NCBI RefSeq assembly: GCF_014855495.1
Contig: NZ_JACYFJ010000001.1
Location: 62,001 to 126,000, forward strand
DNA: 64,000 bases
Direction: 5' to 3'
Source of the DNA: Euzebyella saccharophila
Lineage (GTDB): Bacteria > Bacteroidota > Bacteroidia > Flavobacteriales > Flavobacteriaceae
In this document: positions 7,584-16,209 of the stretch, in pieces
Position numbering within the stretch: position 1 is the first letter of the stretch
How the letters are laid out: each line of letters opens with the position of its first letter
The notes under the pieces: generated by a model
Seen by the model: the letters and a program-made list of their open reading frames with translations, nothing else
Databases searched by the model: none
Told to the model about the DNA's origin: nothing
Program-made: the position numbers and the translations under genes

Positions 7584-8060
7584 TTACTGCGGACTCAACA
7601 CTATCGGGATTCTGAATTTGGCTTTTACGGGAATACCCCTTTTCAATGCTGGTTTCAACTCTGGCAAACTATCTAAACTGGTCTTGATTTGAGAGGTGAA
7701 ATTTGGCAAATCATCATATAGAATTTCTCCATTTACAATTTCCATCACCTGTAATTCACCTGTTTCTTTCATCAGCAAATCAATATAAATGGTGTCTTGT
7801 GAAGTAAGCTCGGTAGCATAAAACGTATCATCCAAATAATTTGAAAAATGGGTCAAAAGCACCTGTGCGAAGCAATTTTTCTGTTCCTCTTTGGAAACCG
7901 TTTCATCACAGGAATCAAAAAGAGGGTATTTATCTACCTCTTCCCAATCAATATTCCCGATTTCCTCATTGAGATATTCCCGAGTTTTCTTTTCCCGAAA
8001 GGCGGTCCAGTTGCAACTGGTTCCGACCAATAAAAGAATAAATAATGTGAGATATCGCAT
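7584..8060 (-). CDS. Lipoprotein with TonB C-terminal-like end
   Basis: 158 residues. The N-terminus is a lipoprotein signal (LFILLLVGTSCNW, lipid cysteine at about residue 16). The C-terminal 40 residues (IKTSLDSLPELKPALKRGIPVKAKFRIPIVLS) match the last part of TonB_C domains such as those in the nearby M56 protein (RIIKKLPQMQPAQNKGKSVAVAYSIPITF). No TonB membrane anchor is present. It may be a degenerate or specialised TonB-C module on a lipoprotein. Same strand as the downstream-encoded regulatory operon but separated by about 40 nt. Confidence 0.65.
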   Translation of the reverse strand: MRYLTLFILLLVGTSCNWTAFREKKTREYLNEEIGNIDWEEVDKYPLFDSCDETVSKEEQKNCFAQVLLTHFSNYLDDTFYATELTSQDTIYIDLLMKETGELQVMEIVNGEILYDDLPNFTSQIKTSLDSLPELKPALKRGIPVKAKFRIPIVLSPQ

Positions 8061-8103
8061 TGCCCTTTAATCTAGGTGGAAATTACGATTTTTTAAGAAG
8101 AAC

Positions 8104-9243
8104 CTACTTTTTGCTAAAATGAATCTCTTGCTTTAACTGTGAGACCCTTTTCTTGACCACCTCAATGGCATATCCCTTTTCGTTTCCATACCTGTCGATA
8201 TACTCTTCGTAAAAAGGAAGGACCTTTTCCGGGTTGTCATACACCTGATCGGCTAGGGTGCACACATTGTGAAACAACATGGAAACCTCGGGAGCTTCTT
8301 GATGGGCCATTTGATAGTATTCCAAGGCTTTTCTAGGGTTTTCTCTTATTCTTTCAATTCTGGCCAAGGCTTCATACTCCGTGGCCAAAACCGGTGTTTG
8401 TACCTCTATGGACTTTTGGATATACATATGGGCACTGTCCGCTTGTTGTTCCTTTAAATGCATAATGCCCAAATGGTAATAGGCATCGGCATTTTCATCA
8501 TTAAGAGAAAGTACTCGGTCATAGATAGTTCTGGCCTTTTCAAACTCCCAGCTTTTAAAATAGCAATAGGCCAGTTTGGAAAGAATATATTCTTTGTCCT
8601 CGCCCAACTCCACCAATCGCTCAAAAAACGGCAGGGCCACATGGTGTTCATCATTATTAAAATACGCCAAGGCTTTTAGGTTGATGAGCGAGACATCATC
8701 AGGATATACATCTAAACCTTGATTCAAATACCTCAGTGCCGTTTCTTTCTCTCGCTTTAACACAAAATACTTTCCTAATCGGAATAAACTCTTTAAATGC
8801 TGACTGTCCTTTTCAATAGCCTTTTTATAGGAATTAAGACTACTGGCCGGCTGATTCAATTCTGTAAAAATTTCACCGAGATAATAGTGGTATTCAGGAT
8901 TTGAATCATTGGAAGCAATCAATTTTGAAAATAGTTTGCGCCCTTCTTCAAAAGACTTCGTTTTCAAATACAATTTCCCCAATTCAAAACCGGCAATTTC
9001 CGCTTCGGGCCGCTTTGCAACCACATCTTCATATTGAGCGATCGCCTTATCGTATCTGCCCAAGGCATTGTAAGAACGTGCGATTTGAAGGCTCGAGTTT
9101 GAGACATTTGATTGAGCATAATGATTGATGGCCCAGGTATAATCGCCAATGGCATAAAGACTATCTGCAACGGCCAAAGCCGAAGACTGCGCTTCGGCTT
9201 TTATAAAAACCATAAGAATTGCTACCTTAAATACGGTTCTCAA
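8104..9243 (-). CDS. Exported TPR-repeat protein
   Basis: 379 residues: signal peptide-like start (MRTVFKVAILMVFIKAEAQS), then about nine tetratricopeptide repeats with characteristic pairs (YNALGRYDKAIAQYEDVV, YYLGEIFTELNQPASSLNSYKKAIEKD, YYHLGIMHLKEQQADSAHMYIQKSIEV). The only in-frame start is TTG at 9243, placed directly after the M56 stop codon, so translation is probably coupled to it. A role as scaffold or signalling partner in the BlaR1/BlaI-like operon is inference from position. Confidence 0.82.
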   Translation of the reverse strand: MRTVFKVAILMVFIKAEAQSSALAVADSLYAIGDYTWAINHYAQSNVSNSSLQIARSYNALGRYDKAIAQYEDVVAKRPEAEIAGFELGKLYLKTKSFEEGRKLFSKLIASNDSNPEYHYYLGEIFTELNQPASSLNSYKKAIEKDSQHLKSLFRLGKYFVLKREKETALRYLNQGLDVYPDDVSLINLKALAYFNNDEHHVALPFFERLVELGEDKEYILSKLAYCYFKSWEFEKARTIYDRVLSLNDENADAYYHLGIMHLKEQQADSAHMYIQKSIEVQTPVLATEYEALARIERIRENPRKALEYYQMAHQEAPEVSMLFHNVCTLADQVYDNPEKVLPFYEEYIDRYGNEKGYAIEVVKKRVSQLKQEIHFSKK

Positions 9244-9245
9244 TT

Positions 9246-11183
9246 CTATTCTAATTTAAATGTTATTGGTATCGAATAAGCTACCGCCACACTTTTACCC
9301 TTGTTTTGAGCCGGTTGCATCTGCGGTAATTTCTTGATGATTCTTAGGGCTTCCTGCTCTAAAGACGCATCTGGACCCCTATATCGGATACCTTGAATGC
9401 TTCCGTCCTCTGCTATTGTAAACATTATGGCCACCCTGCCCTGAATACCCCTTGCCTGTGCATCTTCAGGATATCTAAAGTGTTTACCAACATGTTTGTA
9501 TAAGCTTTGCTTAAAGCATTCTTTAGAATCTGAAGCGTTCTCACAACCCGGAAAAACAGGTGCTTTTTCTACCGTTGCGAAGGGCACCGCATTTAAATTG
9601 GCCATCACATCGTCCATAGACATACGCTGCGGGTTATTGGTTGACATCTCTACCTTAGCTCCTATAGCATTGGTTTGAGCTAACTTAAATTCTATAGGTA
9701 TCGAGAAGGGTACTTTTACCGCCTTTCCTTGGTGAATCCCAGGAGTCATTTTAGGCAGACGGGCAATGATTCTTTCGGTTTCCTCTTCTAAAAGTGGATG
9801 AGGACCACGTTTTCTGATATCGGTGATACTTCCATCCTCGGCAATGGTAAACAATACCGACACCCTGCCCTCTGCACCAAGTTTTTGTGCTTCTTCGGGA
9901 TATCTAAAATTCTTGCTAATGTGCTTCTGTATACTCTTTTGAAAACAGGCCCTTGGGTCGGCTGCATTTTCACACCCGGGAAAAACAGGTACCTCATCCA
10001 CAGTAGAAAAGGGCACTCCTTCTGAATAACCTACGGCCACCATACTATTGGTACTGTGTTCAAAAATGTCAAAATCACTTGCCAATACCTTAGAGGTTAT
10101 TTGCATCGCCGCCTTAATAGGCACGCCATTGGGTCCGGAAATATAGGAGTATTCATTAACGGGATGGGTAAAGGTGATAGTAGAGTTATCGTCTTTGAGC
10201 GTCAACTTCCATTCTCCTCCCTGTTTTGACAGATCTAACAAGCGAACATAAAAATCCTGTTCTTCTTTCGGTGTCAGGCTTTCCACATTGTCCACTTCAA
10301 AGGTGTTTGAAAGGGTGTTTTCGTTTGAATCCCTTTCGCAAGAAGTGTAGACCAACATCCCCAAAAGTACGGGGAGCAAGGCTAGATATTTTAACTTCCA
10401 GATAGTTCCTGATTTTGCTTTTTGTAACATGACTATTCGTTTTTTGATTAATGATGATTTAAAAAATTGATTGATGAATGAAATATTTTGTGATTGAAAA
10501 GCTTGGGAGAGCAAAAGCTCACAATGCTTTATTCTTTCGTTTTTGGCCACCTCTGCATCGGCGATGAACTCATGCAGTTCAGACAATCGGTTTTGGTAGA
10601 CATAAACCAGGGGGTTGAACCATGATATGATGCGCATCAACTCAAAGAACAGCAAATCGTAGGTGTGGTTTTGCCGAATATGCACCAGTTCATGATCGAT
10701 GATATTCTGATGTTCCCTTGCAAGTACCCTATCCCCTAAGAAAATGGACTTAAAAAAGGAAAAAGCGGCGTCGCTATTTTTTAAAACCACCTTTGTAAAT
10801 TGGTTATAATGCTCCAACTCACCCTTCTTTCTAAGGGAGTAAAGTTTTCCCAATTTATACGTGAACAGTGCAAAGGACAATAAAACTCCCATCAGGAAAA
10901 CTATGGCAGGCCAACTAAAATTCAAGGAAGAATCCTGGGCCACAACGGCTACCTCAGCAGCATTGTTCATGTTCCACCATTCCTCCGGGTATACGTACAA
11001 ACGTTCAGGCACCTGTGTTTTTAACGCTTCGATTTTTACCCATGGCAATAGCAAAGAAATGAGGTAAGTACCAATAAGATACAATCGGTTCCATTGAAAA
11101 AAGGTCTCCCTTTTCAAAAACAAGTCGTACACCAACAAAAAAACCAATTGAAAGGCGATGCATTCTAAAATGTACTGTATCAT
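9246..11183 (-). CDS. BlaR1-like M56 metallopeptidase with two TonB C-terminal domains
   Basis: 645 residues. Membrane helices lie at about 1-20, 35-50, 91-110 and 264-280. The M56 zinc site is H164-E-L-V-H168 followed by ELHEFIADA near 202-210. After the last helix come two TonB_C modules, about 394-502 and 535-645, each opening with VPVFPGCENA or APVFPGCENA and containing a RYPE(E/D)AQ motif. In BlaR1/MecR1 the external part is a penicillin-binding sensor; here TonB-like domains take that place. It overlaps operationally with BlaI upstream and the TPR gene downstream. Confidence 0.87.
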   Translation of the reverse strand: MIQYILECIAFQLVFLLVYDLFLKRETFFQWNRLYLIGTYLISLLLPWVKIEALKTQVPERLYVYPEEWWNMNNAAEVAVVAQDSSLNFSWPAIVFLMGVLLSFALFTYKLGKLYSLRKKGELEHYNQFTKVVLKNSDAAFSFFKSIFLGDRVLAREHQNIIDHELVHIRQNHTYDLLFFELMRIISWFNPLVYVYQNRLSELHEFIADAEVAKNERIKHCELLLSQAFQSQNISFINQFFKSSLIKKRIVMLQKAKSGTIWKLKYLALLPVLLGMLVYTSCERDSNENTLSNTFEVDNVESLTPKEEQDFYVRLLDLSKQGGEWKLTLKDDNSTITFTHPVNEYSYISGPNGVPIKAAMQITSKVLASDFDIFEHSTNSMVAVGYSEGVPFSTVDEVPVFPGCENAADPRACFQKSIQKHISKNFRYPEEAQKLGAEGRVSVLFTIAEDGSITDIRKRGPHPLLEEETERIIARLPKMTPGIHQGKAVKVPFSIPIEFKLAQTNAIGAKVEMSTNNPQRMSMDDVMANLNAVPFATVEKAPVFPGCENASDSKECFKQSLYKHVGKHFRYPEDAQARGIQGRVAIMFTIAEDGSIQGIRYRGPDASLEQEALRIIKKLPQMQPAQNKGKSVAVAYSIPITFKLE

Positions 11184-11204
11184 TGGAACTCCATTTATAG
11201 TTTT

Positions 11205-11585
11205 CTATTTATTTTTTGGGGATGTACCCTCTCCTTTTTTTATTTCCTGAAGGATGGACTCCAGCTCTTTCAGGCTCATGTCGTTCTTCTTCATAAAAAA
11301 GGAGACCATACTTTTAAAAGAGCCTTGAAAATAGCCATCCACCAACTTATTAATGCTTTGGTTGCTGTAATCCGCCTTTTTCACCACCGGAAAATAGAGA
11401 TAGCCCTTCCCCTGTTTTTCGTGGTCCACAAAACCTTTTCCCTCTAAAATCCGCACAATGGTAGAAACCGTATTGTATGCTGGCTTAGGCTCCGGCAACT
11501 CTTCAATGATGGAGGCTACATTGCATTTTTGCAATTGCCACAATACGTGCATTACTTCCTCTTCGGCCTTGGTCAATTGCTTCAT
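11205..11585 (-). CDS. BlaI/MecI/CopY-family winged-helix repressor
   Basis: 126 residues with the family opening MKQLTKAEEEVMHVLWQLQKC and the recognition segment EPKPAYNTVSTIVRILEGKGFVDHEKQGKGYLYFP. The C-terminal half carries the dimerisation helix. Family members are inactivated by proteolysis triggered by the BlaR1-type M56 partner, which is the next gene (21 nt downstream). Autoregulation is suggested by three dyads directly upstream of the start codon. Confidence 0.92.
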   Translation of the reverse strand: MKQLTKAEEEVMHVLWQLQKCNVASIIEELPEPKPAYNTVSTIVRILEGKGFVDHEKQGKGYLYFPVVKKADYSNQSINKLVDGYFQGSFKSMVSFFMKKNDMSLKELESILQEIKKGEGTSPKNK

Positions 11586-11587
11586 TT

Positions 11588-11655
11588 AACTAATTTTTTA
11601 GTTTAACAATATTCAAATATAACTAAATTTTTAGTTTAAACTATTTTTTTAGTTG
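11588..11655. promoter_or_regulatory. Three BlaI-type operator dyads
   Basis: Three 17-bp near-palindromes built from AACTA and TAGTT half sites: AACTAATTTTTTAGTTT (11588-11604), AACTAAATTTTTAGTTT (11621-11637) and AACTATTTTTTTAGTTG (11639-11655). Start-to-start spacing is 33 and 18 bp. They fill the gap between blaI (minus) and the DUF456 gene (plus). Binding by the adjacent BlaI homologue is inference based on position and dyad form. Confidence 0.75.
11614..11621 (-). promoter_or_regulatory. Putative -7 box of the blaI promoter
   Basis: Minus strand reads TATATTTG, a full match to the Bacteroidota TAnnTTTG box, 29 nt before the blaI ATG and between operator copies 1 and 2. No clear -33 TTG was found at the usual spacing. 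Repressor bound at either neighbouring dyad would overlap this promoter. Confidence 0.5.
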
Positions 11656-11727
11656 AAAATTTTAATTTACCCGTACTCAATTGTAACTTTTTACGGCTAC
11701 CTTAGTCCAATTACCAAACAGTTCTCT

Positions 11728-12243
11728 ATGGACATTGCCCTTTTAATTGTTGGATTCGTTTTTACCATAATTGGTATTCTAGGAAGCTTTTTACCCGTAT
11801 TGCCGGGTCCACCCTTAAGCTGGGTAGGCTTACTGCTGTTACACCTCACGGTTGCCGTTCCTCAAGATTGGTGGTTCTTGGGCATTACGGCTGCAGTGGC
11901 CCTTATCGTTTTTGCCTTGGATTATGTTATTCCTGCCATGGGAACCAAAAAATTCGGGGGTACCAAAGCGGGTATGATAGGCACCACCTTAGGACTCATC
12001 GTAGCCCTTGTGTTCCCTATTTTTGGAGCCTTCGGAATTATTATTTGGCCATTCATCGGGGCTTTGGTGGGAGAATTATTGAACAAGGCCGATAAAAAAA
12101 CGGCGACCAAGGCTGCTTTCGGTTCCTTTTTAGGCTTTTTGACCGGCACTTTTTTAAAGTTTTTAGTCGCCATTGTCTATATGGGGCTATTCATTTCAAA
12201 GGCCTGGCAATTTCGGGAGGGTTTGTTTCCCTTTTTTAATTAA
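11728..12243 (+). CDS. DUF456 family membrane protein
   Basis: 171 residues from the ATG at 11728 (MDIALLIVGFVFTIIGILGS). The longer reading from TTG at 11653 begins inside an operator dyad and adds a non-hydrophobic, unconserved tail, so I reject it. The DUF456 pattern is clear: FLPVLPGPPLSWVGLLLLHL, then ALDYVIPAMGTKKFGGTKAGMIGTTLG and the glycine-rich GIIIWPFIGALVGELL. About five membrane segments. Function unknown. It is divergent from blaI and may share the operator region. Confidence 0.85.
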   Translation: MDIALLIVGFVFTIIGILGSFLPVLPGPPLSWVGLLLLHLTVAVPQDWWFLGITAAVALIVFALDYVIPAMGTKKFGGTKAGMIGTTLGLIVALVFPIFGAFGIIIWPFIGALVGELLNKADKKTATKAAFGSFLGFLTGTFLKFLVAIVYMGLFISKAWQFREGLFPFFN

Positions 12244-12259
12244 CAAAAATGAAAGTATC

Positions 12260-13579
12260 ATGAGAAAAATAGCGCTACTTTGTTTCCTACTAGTATTCTT
12301 GCAAAATTCGATTCGTGCTCAGGTAGTTTCATTCTCCAAATTGGACAGTCTATTTCTCATTTTAGAAAAAAATGACCGGTGGATGGGCAGCTTTGCCATG
12401 AGCCACGACGGAAAGGAAATCTATAAAAAATCAATTGGCTACGCTGATATCGCTCACGACATACCGAACCAAAAGAGCACCAAGTTTAGGGTAGGTTCCA
12501 TTTCCAAAATGTTTACTTCCGTTTTGGTGTTTATGGCGGTAGAAGACGGCTTACTTTCTTTGAACGACACCATAGAAAAATATTTTCCGGATGTGCCCAA
12601 TGCCGAAAAAATAACCATCAGCAATTTACTCAACCACCGCAGTGGTATTTTCAATTTCACCAGCAATCCTCTTTATCTTTCGTGGAGCACTCAATCAAAA
12701 ACCCGCGAGGAACTAATCGAGATAATCAACGAAACAAAATCCGTTTTTGAACCTAATAGCAAGTCGGAATACAGCAATTCCAATTACGTACTACTTACTT
12801 TTATTCTGGAAGATGCTTTTAAAAAATCCTATGCCGATTTGGTCTCGGAGCGAATTGTCAATCCCCTAAAATTACAAAACACCTACTTAGGAGGTAAAAC
12901 GGACATTGGTATAAATGAATCTTACTCCTATAAATTTACCGATACATGGAAAAAGGAAAGCGAAACGGACATGTCCATTCCTCTAGGCGCCGGTGCCATG
13001 GTTTCTACCCCTAGCGACCTCAATATATTTATTACCAGCTTGTTTGCCGAAAAATTAATTACTCAAAAAAGCCTGGACCAAATGAAAACCATCACTGATG
13101 GTTATGGGATGGGAATTTTTCAAATGCCTTTTTATGATAAAAAAGGTTTTGGCCATAACGGCGGTATCGATGGCTTTACCTCCATGCTCGGTTATCTACC
13201 CGAAGACCAATTGGCGTTTAGCGTCACCTCTAACGGCTCACGAATCAACAACAATGATATCGTCATTGCAGCACTTAGTGCTTATTTCAATAAACCGTTT
13301 GAACTGCCTTCTTTTCAAACTATAACAGTGACGCCAGAGATACTCAAACAGTATGTAGGCACGTATGCCAGTAAGGATATCCCTTTAAAAATCACCATAA
13401 GCCATAATGAGAATGGGCTTATGGCCCAAGCGACCGGCCAACCGTCCTTTCCTTTGGAAGCCTCTGCCACAGATACTTTCGAGTTTCAACAAGCAGGTGT
13501 TCGCTTAGAATTTGACGCAGAAAACAACACCATGGTACTTAAGCAGGCTGGCCAGGTTTATAATTACACCAAGGAATAA
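12260..13579 (+). CDS. Class C beta-lactamase-like serine hydrolase, secreted
   Basis: 439 residues from ATG 12260 (MRKIALLCFLLVFLQNSIRAQ signal peptide); the longer frame from 12173 overlaps the DUF456 gene. Active-site motifs of the beta-lactamase/D-ala carboxypeptidase fold are present: S80-I-S-K83 (SxxK), Y171-S-N173 (YxN) and HNGG near residue 300 in place of KTG. A C-terminal lipocalin-like domain starts near 385. HxGG forms are typical of esterase or peptidase members more than of true beta-lactamases. Proximity to a BlaI/BlaR1-like pair is suggestive but it is on the other strand, one gene away. Confidence 0.85.
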   Translation: MRKIALLCFLLVFLQNSIRAQVVSFSKLDSLFLILEKNDRWMGSFAMSHDGKEIYKKSIGYADIAHDIPNQKSTKFRVGSISKMFTSVLVFMAVEDGLLSLNDTIEKYFPDVPNAEKITISNLLNHRSGIFNFTSNPLYLSWSTQSKTREELIEIINETKSVFEPNSKSEYSNSNYVLLTFILEDAFKKSYADLVSERIVNPLKLQNTYLGGKTDIGINESYSYKFTDTWKKESETDMSIPLGAGAMVSTPSDLNIFITSLFAEKLITQKSLDQMKTITDGYGMGIFQMPFYDKKGFGHNGGIDGFTSMLGYLPEDQLAFSVTSNGSRINNNDIVIAALSAYFNKPFELPSFQTITVTPEILKQYVGTYASKDIPLKITISHNENGLMAQATGQPSFPLEASATDTFEFQQAGVRLEFDAENNTMVLKQAGQVYNYTKE

Positions 13580-13580
13580 A

Positions 13581-14135
13581 TCAGTCTGCCCAGACCACCT
13601 TATCTTCGATAGGTTCACGAGTGCCTTCTGGCAGTTCCCCATCAAAATGACCCATATAGAAAAAGCCAAGACATTTTTCTCCAGGTTCCATTTCAAAAAA
13701 CTCGTCCATGAACTTCACCAAAGGAGGAGAGCTCCAGTACGAACCGATTCCCATCTCAGTACAGCAAAGCCACATATTTTGTACAGCCATGGAAGTGGCC
13801 GCAATCTCTTCCCATTCGGGAAGACTTTCCTTGGGGTCGCGTTGCATACAAATCGCAATGATGGCACCGGCCATTTTAGGGTTTTCAATAAGTTTTTTCG
13901 CCTTCATTTGTTTCGGGTCCGCTACATTTTCCATGTATTTGAGTGAAAGGAACAAACCCAACTTTTCTTTGGTTTCGCCGGTCATGACCTTAAACCGCCA
14001 AGGTTCTGTTTTTTTGTGGTTCGGGGCCCAATTGGCGGCTTCCAACACCTTTTCTATATCGGCCTTAGCTATAGGCTTGTCATTATATTGAGCAGGAAAG
14101 ACAGAACGTCTTTTTCTTATTAAATCTAATATCAC
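13581..14135 (-). CDS. Nitroreductase family protein
   Basis: 184 residues with the FMN-binding nitroreductase layout: IRKRRSVFPAQYNDKPI at the start, ANWAPNHKKTEPWRFKVM, then AAISMA-like AATSMAVQNMWLCCTEMGIGSYWSSP and GFFYMGHFDGELP. This corresponds to the YdjA-like subgroup of about 185 residues. NAD(P)H-dependent reduction is expected, substrate unknown. Start is GTG at 14135. It converges with the serine hydrolase with one base between the stop codons. Confidence 0.88.
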   Translation of the reverse strand: MILDLIRKRRSVFPAQYNDKPIAKADIEKVLEAANWAPNHKKTEPWRFKVMTGETKEKLGLFLSLKYMENVADPKQMKAKKLIENPKMAGAIIAICMQRDPKESLPEWEEIAATSMAVQNMWLCCTEMGIGSYWSSPPLVKFMDEFFEMEPGEKCLGFFYMGHFDGELPEGTREPIEDKVVWAD

Positions 14136-14216
14136 GTGTAAATTTTTAGTAAATCAAAAATACCCAATATCTAATGAGAACTCCTCTCATTTAGTAAAAA
14201 GATAACACCCCAAGTA

Positions 14217-15374
14217 TTACTCCAACCAACTCTGGAAATACCTTCCGTCATCAATATCGAGTGCGGCTTGGGTCAACTGCAACGGTTTGAAAGTATCGAC
14301 CATAACAGCCAATTCTTCGGTTCCTTTTTTTCCAATACTTGCCTCATAAGTTCCGGGATGTGGACCATGGGGTATACCGGCCGGATGCAGGGAAATATAT
14401 CCTTTATCGATTCCATTTCGACTCATAAAATCCCCATCCACATAGTACAACACCTCATCCGAGTCAATATTGGAATGATTGTAGGGTGCCGGAATAGCTT
14501 CCGGATGGTAATCGTACAATCGGGGGCAAAAAGAACAGACCACAAAAGCACTGGTCTCAAAAGTTTGATGCACCGGAGGCGGTTGGTGCACCCTGCCCGT
14601 AATAGGTTCAAAATTGTGGATTGAAAATCCGTAAGGGAAATTATAGCCATCCCAACCTACTACATCAAACGGATGGGTTGCATACACCATATGGTGCAAC
14701 TGGCCTTGCTTTTTGACTTTAATAACAAAATCTCCCTTTTCATCATGTGCCTTTAATTTTTTTGGAAGTTTAAAATCCCGCTCACAAAAGGGCGAATGTT
14801 CCAAATGTTGCCCAAACCAATTTCGATACCGCTTGGGCGTATAAATAGGATGATAACTTTCGGTGATAAACAATCGATTATTGCGCGTATCAAAATGAAT
14901 TTGATATATCATCCCTCGCGGAATAAGCAAATAATCACCGTATTCAAAATCAATATCGCCCATCAGGGTTTTTAGGGTTCCCCTACCCTCATGAACGAAC
15001 AAAAGTTCATCGGCATCGGCATTTTTATAAAAATAATCCGTCATGGATTTTTGGGGTGCCGCAAGCACAATATGTACATCAGAATTAAAAAGTACAGTTT
15101 TTCTACTTTGTAGATAATCATCTTCTGGCCTTACTTGCAACCCTTTTAACAATCGTGATTTTATATTGTACTCCACCGCCGCCCTTGGAGCTACATCTAG
15201 GGTTTTACCTACTTCCTTGACCTGGGTTGGCCTATGCAAGTGGTATAATAAGGAAGACATACCATCGAAACCAATGGTACCGAACAACTGTTCATAATGT
15301 AGGGAACCGTCTTTCTTTCGAAATTGCGTATGTCTTTTCTGAGGAACGTCTCCCAATTTATGATACAGGGGCAT
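14217..15374 (-). CDS. hmgA: Homogentisate 1,2-dioxygenase
   Basis: 385 residues, close to bacterial homogentisate dioxygenase length for the short Bacteroidota form. Signature segments: MPLYHKLGDVPQKRHTQFRK, ADELLFVHEGRGTLKTLMGDIDFEYGDYLLIPRGMIYQI, VVGWDGYNFPYGFSIHNFEPITGRVHQPPPVHQTFE and HPAGIPHGPHPGTYEAS, which hold the cupin iron ligands (H, E, H). It opens the ring of homogentisate in tyrosine and phenylalanine degradation. The next enzymes (maleylacetoacetate isomerase, fumarylacetoacetase) are not beside it. Confidence 0.93.
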   Translation of the reverse strand: MPLYHKLGDVPQKRHTQFRKKDGSLHYEQLFGTIGFDGMSSLLYHLHRPTQVKEVGKTLDVAPRAAVEYNIKSRLLKGLQVRPEDDYLQSRKTVLFNSDVHIVLAAPQKSMTDYFYKNADADELLFVHEGRGTLKTLMGDIDFEYGDYLLIPRGMIYQIHFDTRNNRLFITESYHPIYTPKRYRNWFGQHLEHSPFCERDFKLPKKLKAHDEKGDFVIKVKKQGQLHHMVYATHPFDVVGWDGYNFPYGFSIHNFEPITGRVHQPPPVHQTFETSAFVVCSFCPRLYDYHPEAIPAPYNHSNIDSDEVLYYVDGDFMSRNGIDKGYISLHPAGIPHGPHPGTYEASIGKKGTEELAVMVDTFKPLQLTQAALDIDDGRYFQSWLE

Positions 15375-15539
15375 GAGTATAGTATTAAGTGAGTTCTTTA
15401 AAATTACGACAATTTTTCATCTCTAGGAAGTAATGAATTGAAGACCTACATATAGGACATGCGTTAAAAAATTCAGTTATCAAGAACACTTTTTGATGAC
15501 TTCATTAATAGATTGTAGGAAACGAAAAAGAATAACAAA

Positions 15540-15824
15540 ATGAAGAAAGAAGAGAAGAAAAAATACAACCCTAATTTAACCGAAGAAGACCTTAAAATAC
15601 TGAAAGACAAAAATCTTAGTATGGATAACGGTGACGATCGGCTATTGCAGAACAGAAAGAATCCCATTGATTTCTCAGGAGAACAGCTTGATGTACCTGG
15701 TAGGAAAAAAAATCAACAAGACCTCTTGACCGATGAAGAAAATTCCCTTTATGCCCAAGGCGGGGAACGAAATGAAAATTTAGAACAGCCGGAACGAGCC
15801 AACTCAACAAAGTCTGAAAGCTAA
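15540..15824 (+). CDS. Hypothetical, charged and probably disordered protein
   Basis: 94 residues with runs of lysine and glutamate (KKEEKKKYNPNLTEEDLKIL) and no hydrophobic segment. The latter part is polar (DEENSLYAQGGERNENLEQPERANS). It looks intrinsically disordered. I recognise no domain. The following small gene is on the same strand and both may be expressed together in stress, but this is speculative. ATG at 15540 is preceded by an A-rich leader as usual for this genome. Confidence 0.6.
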   Translation: MKKEEKKKYNPNLTEEDLKILKDKNLSMDNGDDRLLQNRKNPIDFSGEQLDVPGRKKNQQDLLTDEENSLYAQGGERNENLEQPERANSTKSES

Positions 15825-15878
15825 TTATACCAAATCCAAACCTGTGATTGATTTGGCAAAAGATGAATTATCATACAC

Positions 15879-16073
15879 ATGAAGTTGAAAGAAGAAAGAA
15901 AGCAAAATAGTATGGGCGCGACAGGTAGTTCTTCGGCAAGTAATGTAGATTTTACGGAAGAAGCTGGAAATCTTGACACGAAAAAATCCGTAAAAATCCC
16001 ATGGAACACCATAGTCATAGTTCTCATACTACTACTGATTATCGCTGCCGTAGTAATTCTTGCACGCGCATAG
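15879..16073 (+). CDS. Small C-tail-anchored membrane protein, hypothetical
   Basis: 64 residues: a polar N-terminal half rich in S, E and K and one strong membrane helix at the C-terminus (TIVIVLILLLIIAAVVILARA, residues about 44-64). Orientation and role are unknown. The reading frame ends just before a hairpin that can terminate it. The polar part has some similarity in composition to the preceding 94-residue protein. Confidence 0.6.
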   Translation: MKLKEERKQNSMGATGSSSASNVDFTEEAGNLDTKKSVKIPWNTIVIVLILLLIIAAVVILARA

Positions 16074-16090
16074 TTAGAACCATAAGACAT

Positions 16091-16120
16091 AAAAAAAGCC
16101 TTCCGATTTGGAAAGCCTTT
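16091..16120. terminator. Hairpin terminator between convergent genes
   Basis: An A-tract followed by GCCTTCC, a 5-nt loop GATTT and GGAAAGCCTTT. Nine of eleven positions pair, flanked by A7 on the left and TTT on the right. Placed between the small membrane protein gene (plus) and the NDH-2 gene (minus), it can serve both directions. Confidence 0.6.
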
Positions 16121-16209
16121 CATTGGCCCTTACCTTATTGAAGGTTTTGGGTCACAACACAACGGTACAAATATACTAAAGCCATTTTATTTTAAGGCGT
16201 CAAAACAAA

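Noticed and set aside
11653-11727. N-terminal extension of the DUF456 protein from TTG 11653
   Set aside because: The start falls inside an operator dyad, and the added residues do not match the hydrophobic start of the family. ATG 11728 fits better.
12260-13579. True beta-lactamase regulated by the BlaI/BlaR1 pair
   Set aside because: The third motif is HNGG and not KTG, a lipocalin-like C-terminal part is present, and no dyad precedes the gene. Only the fold is shared.
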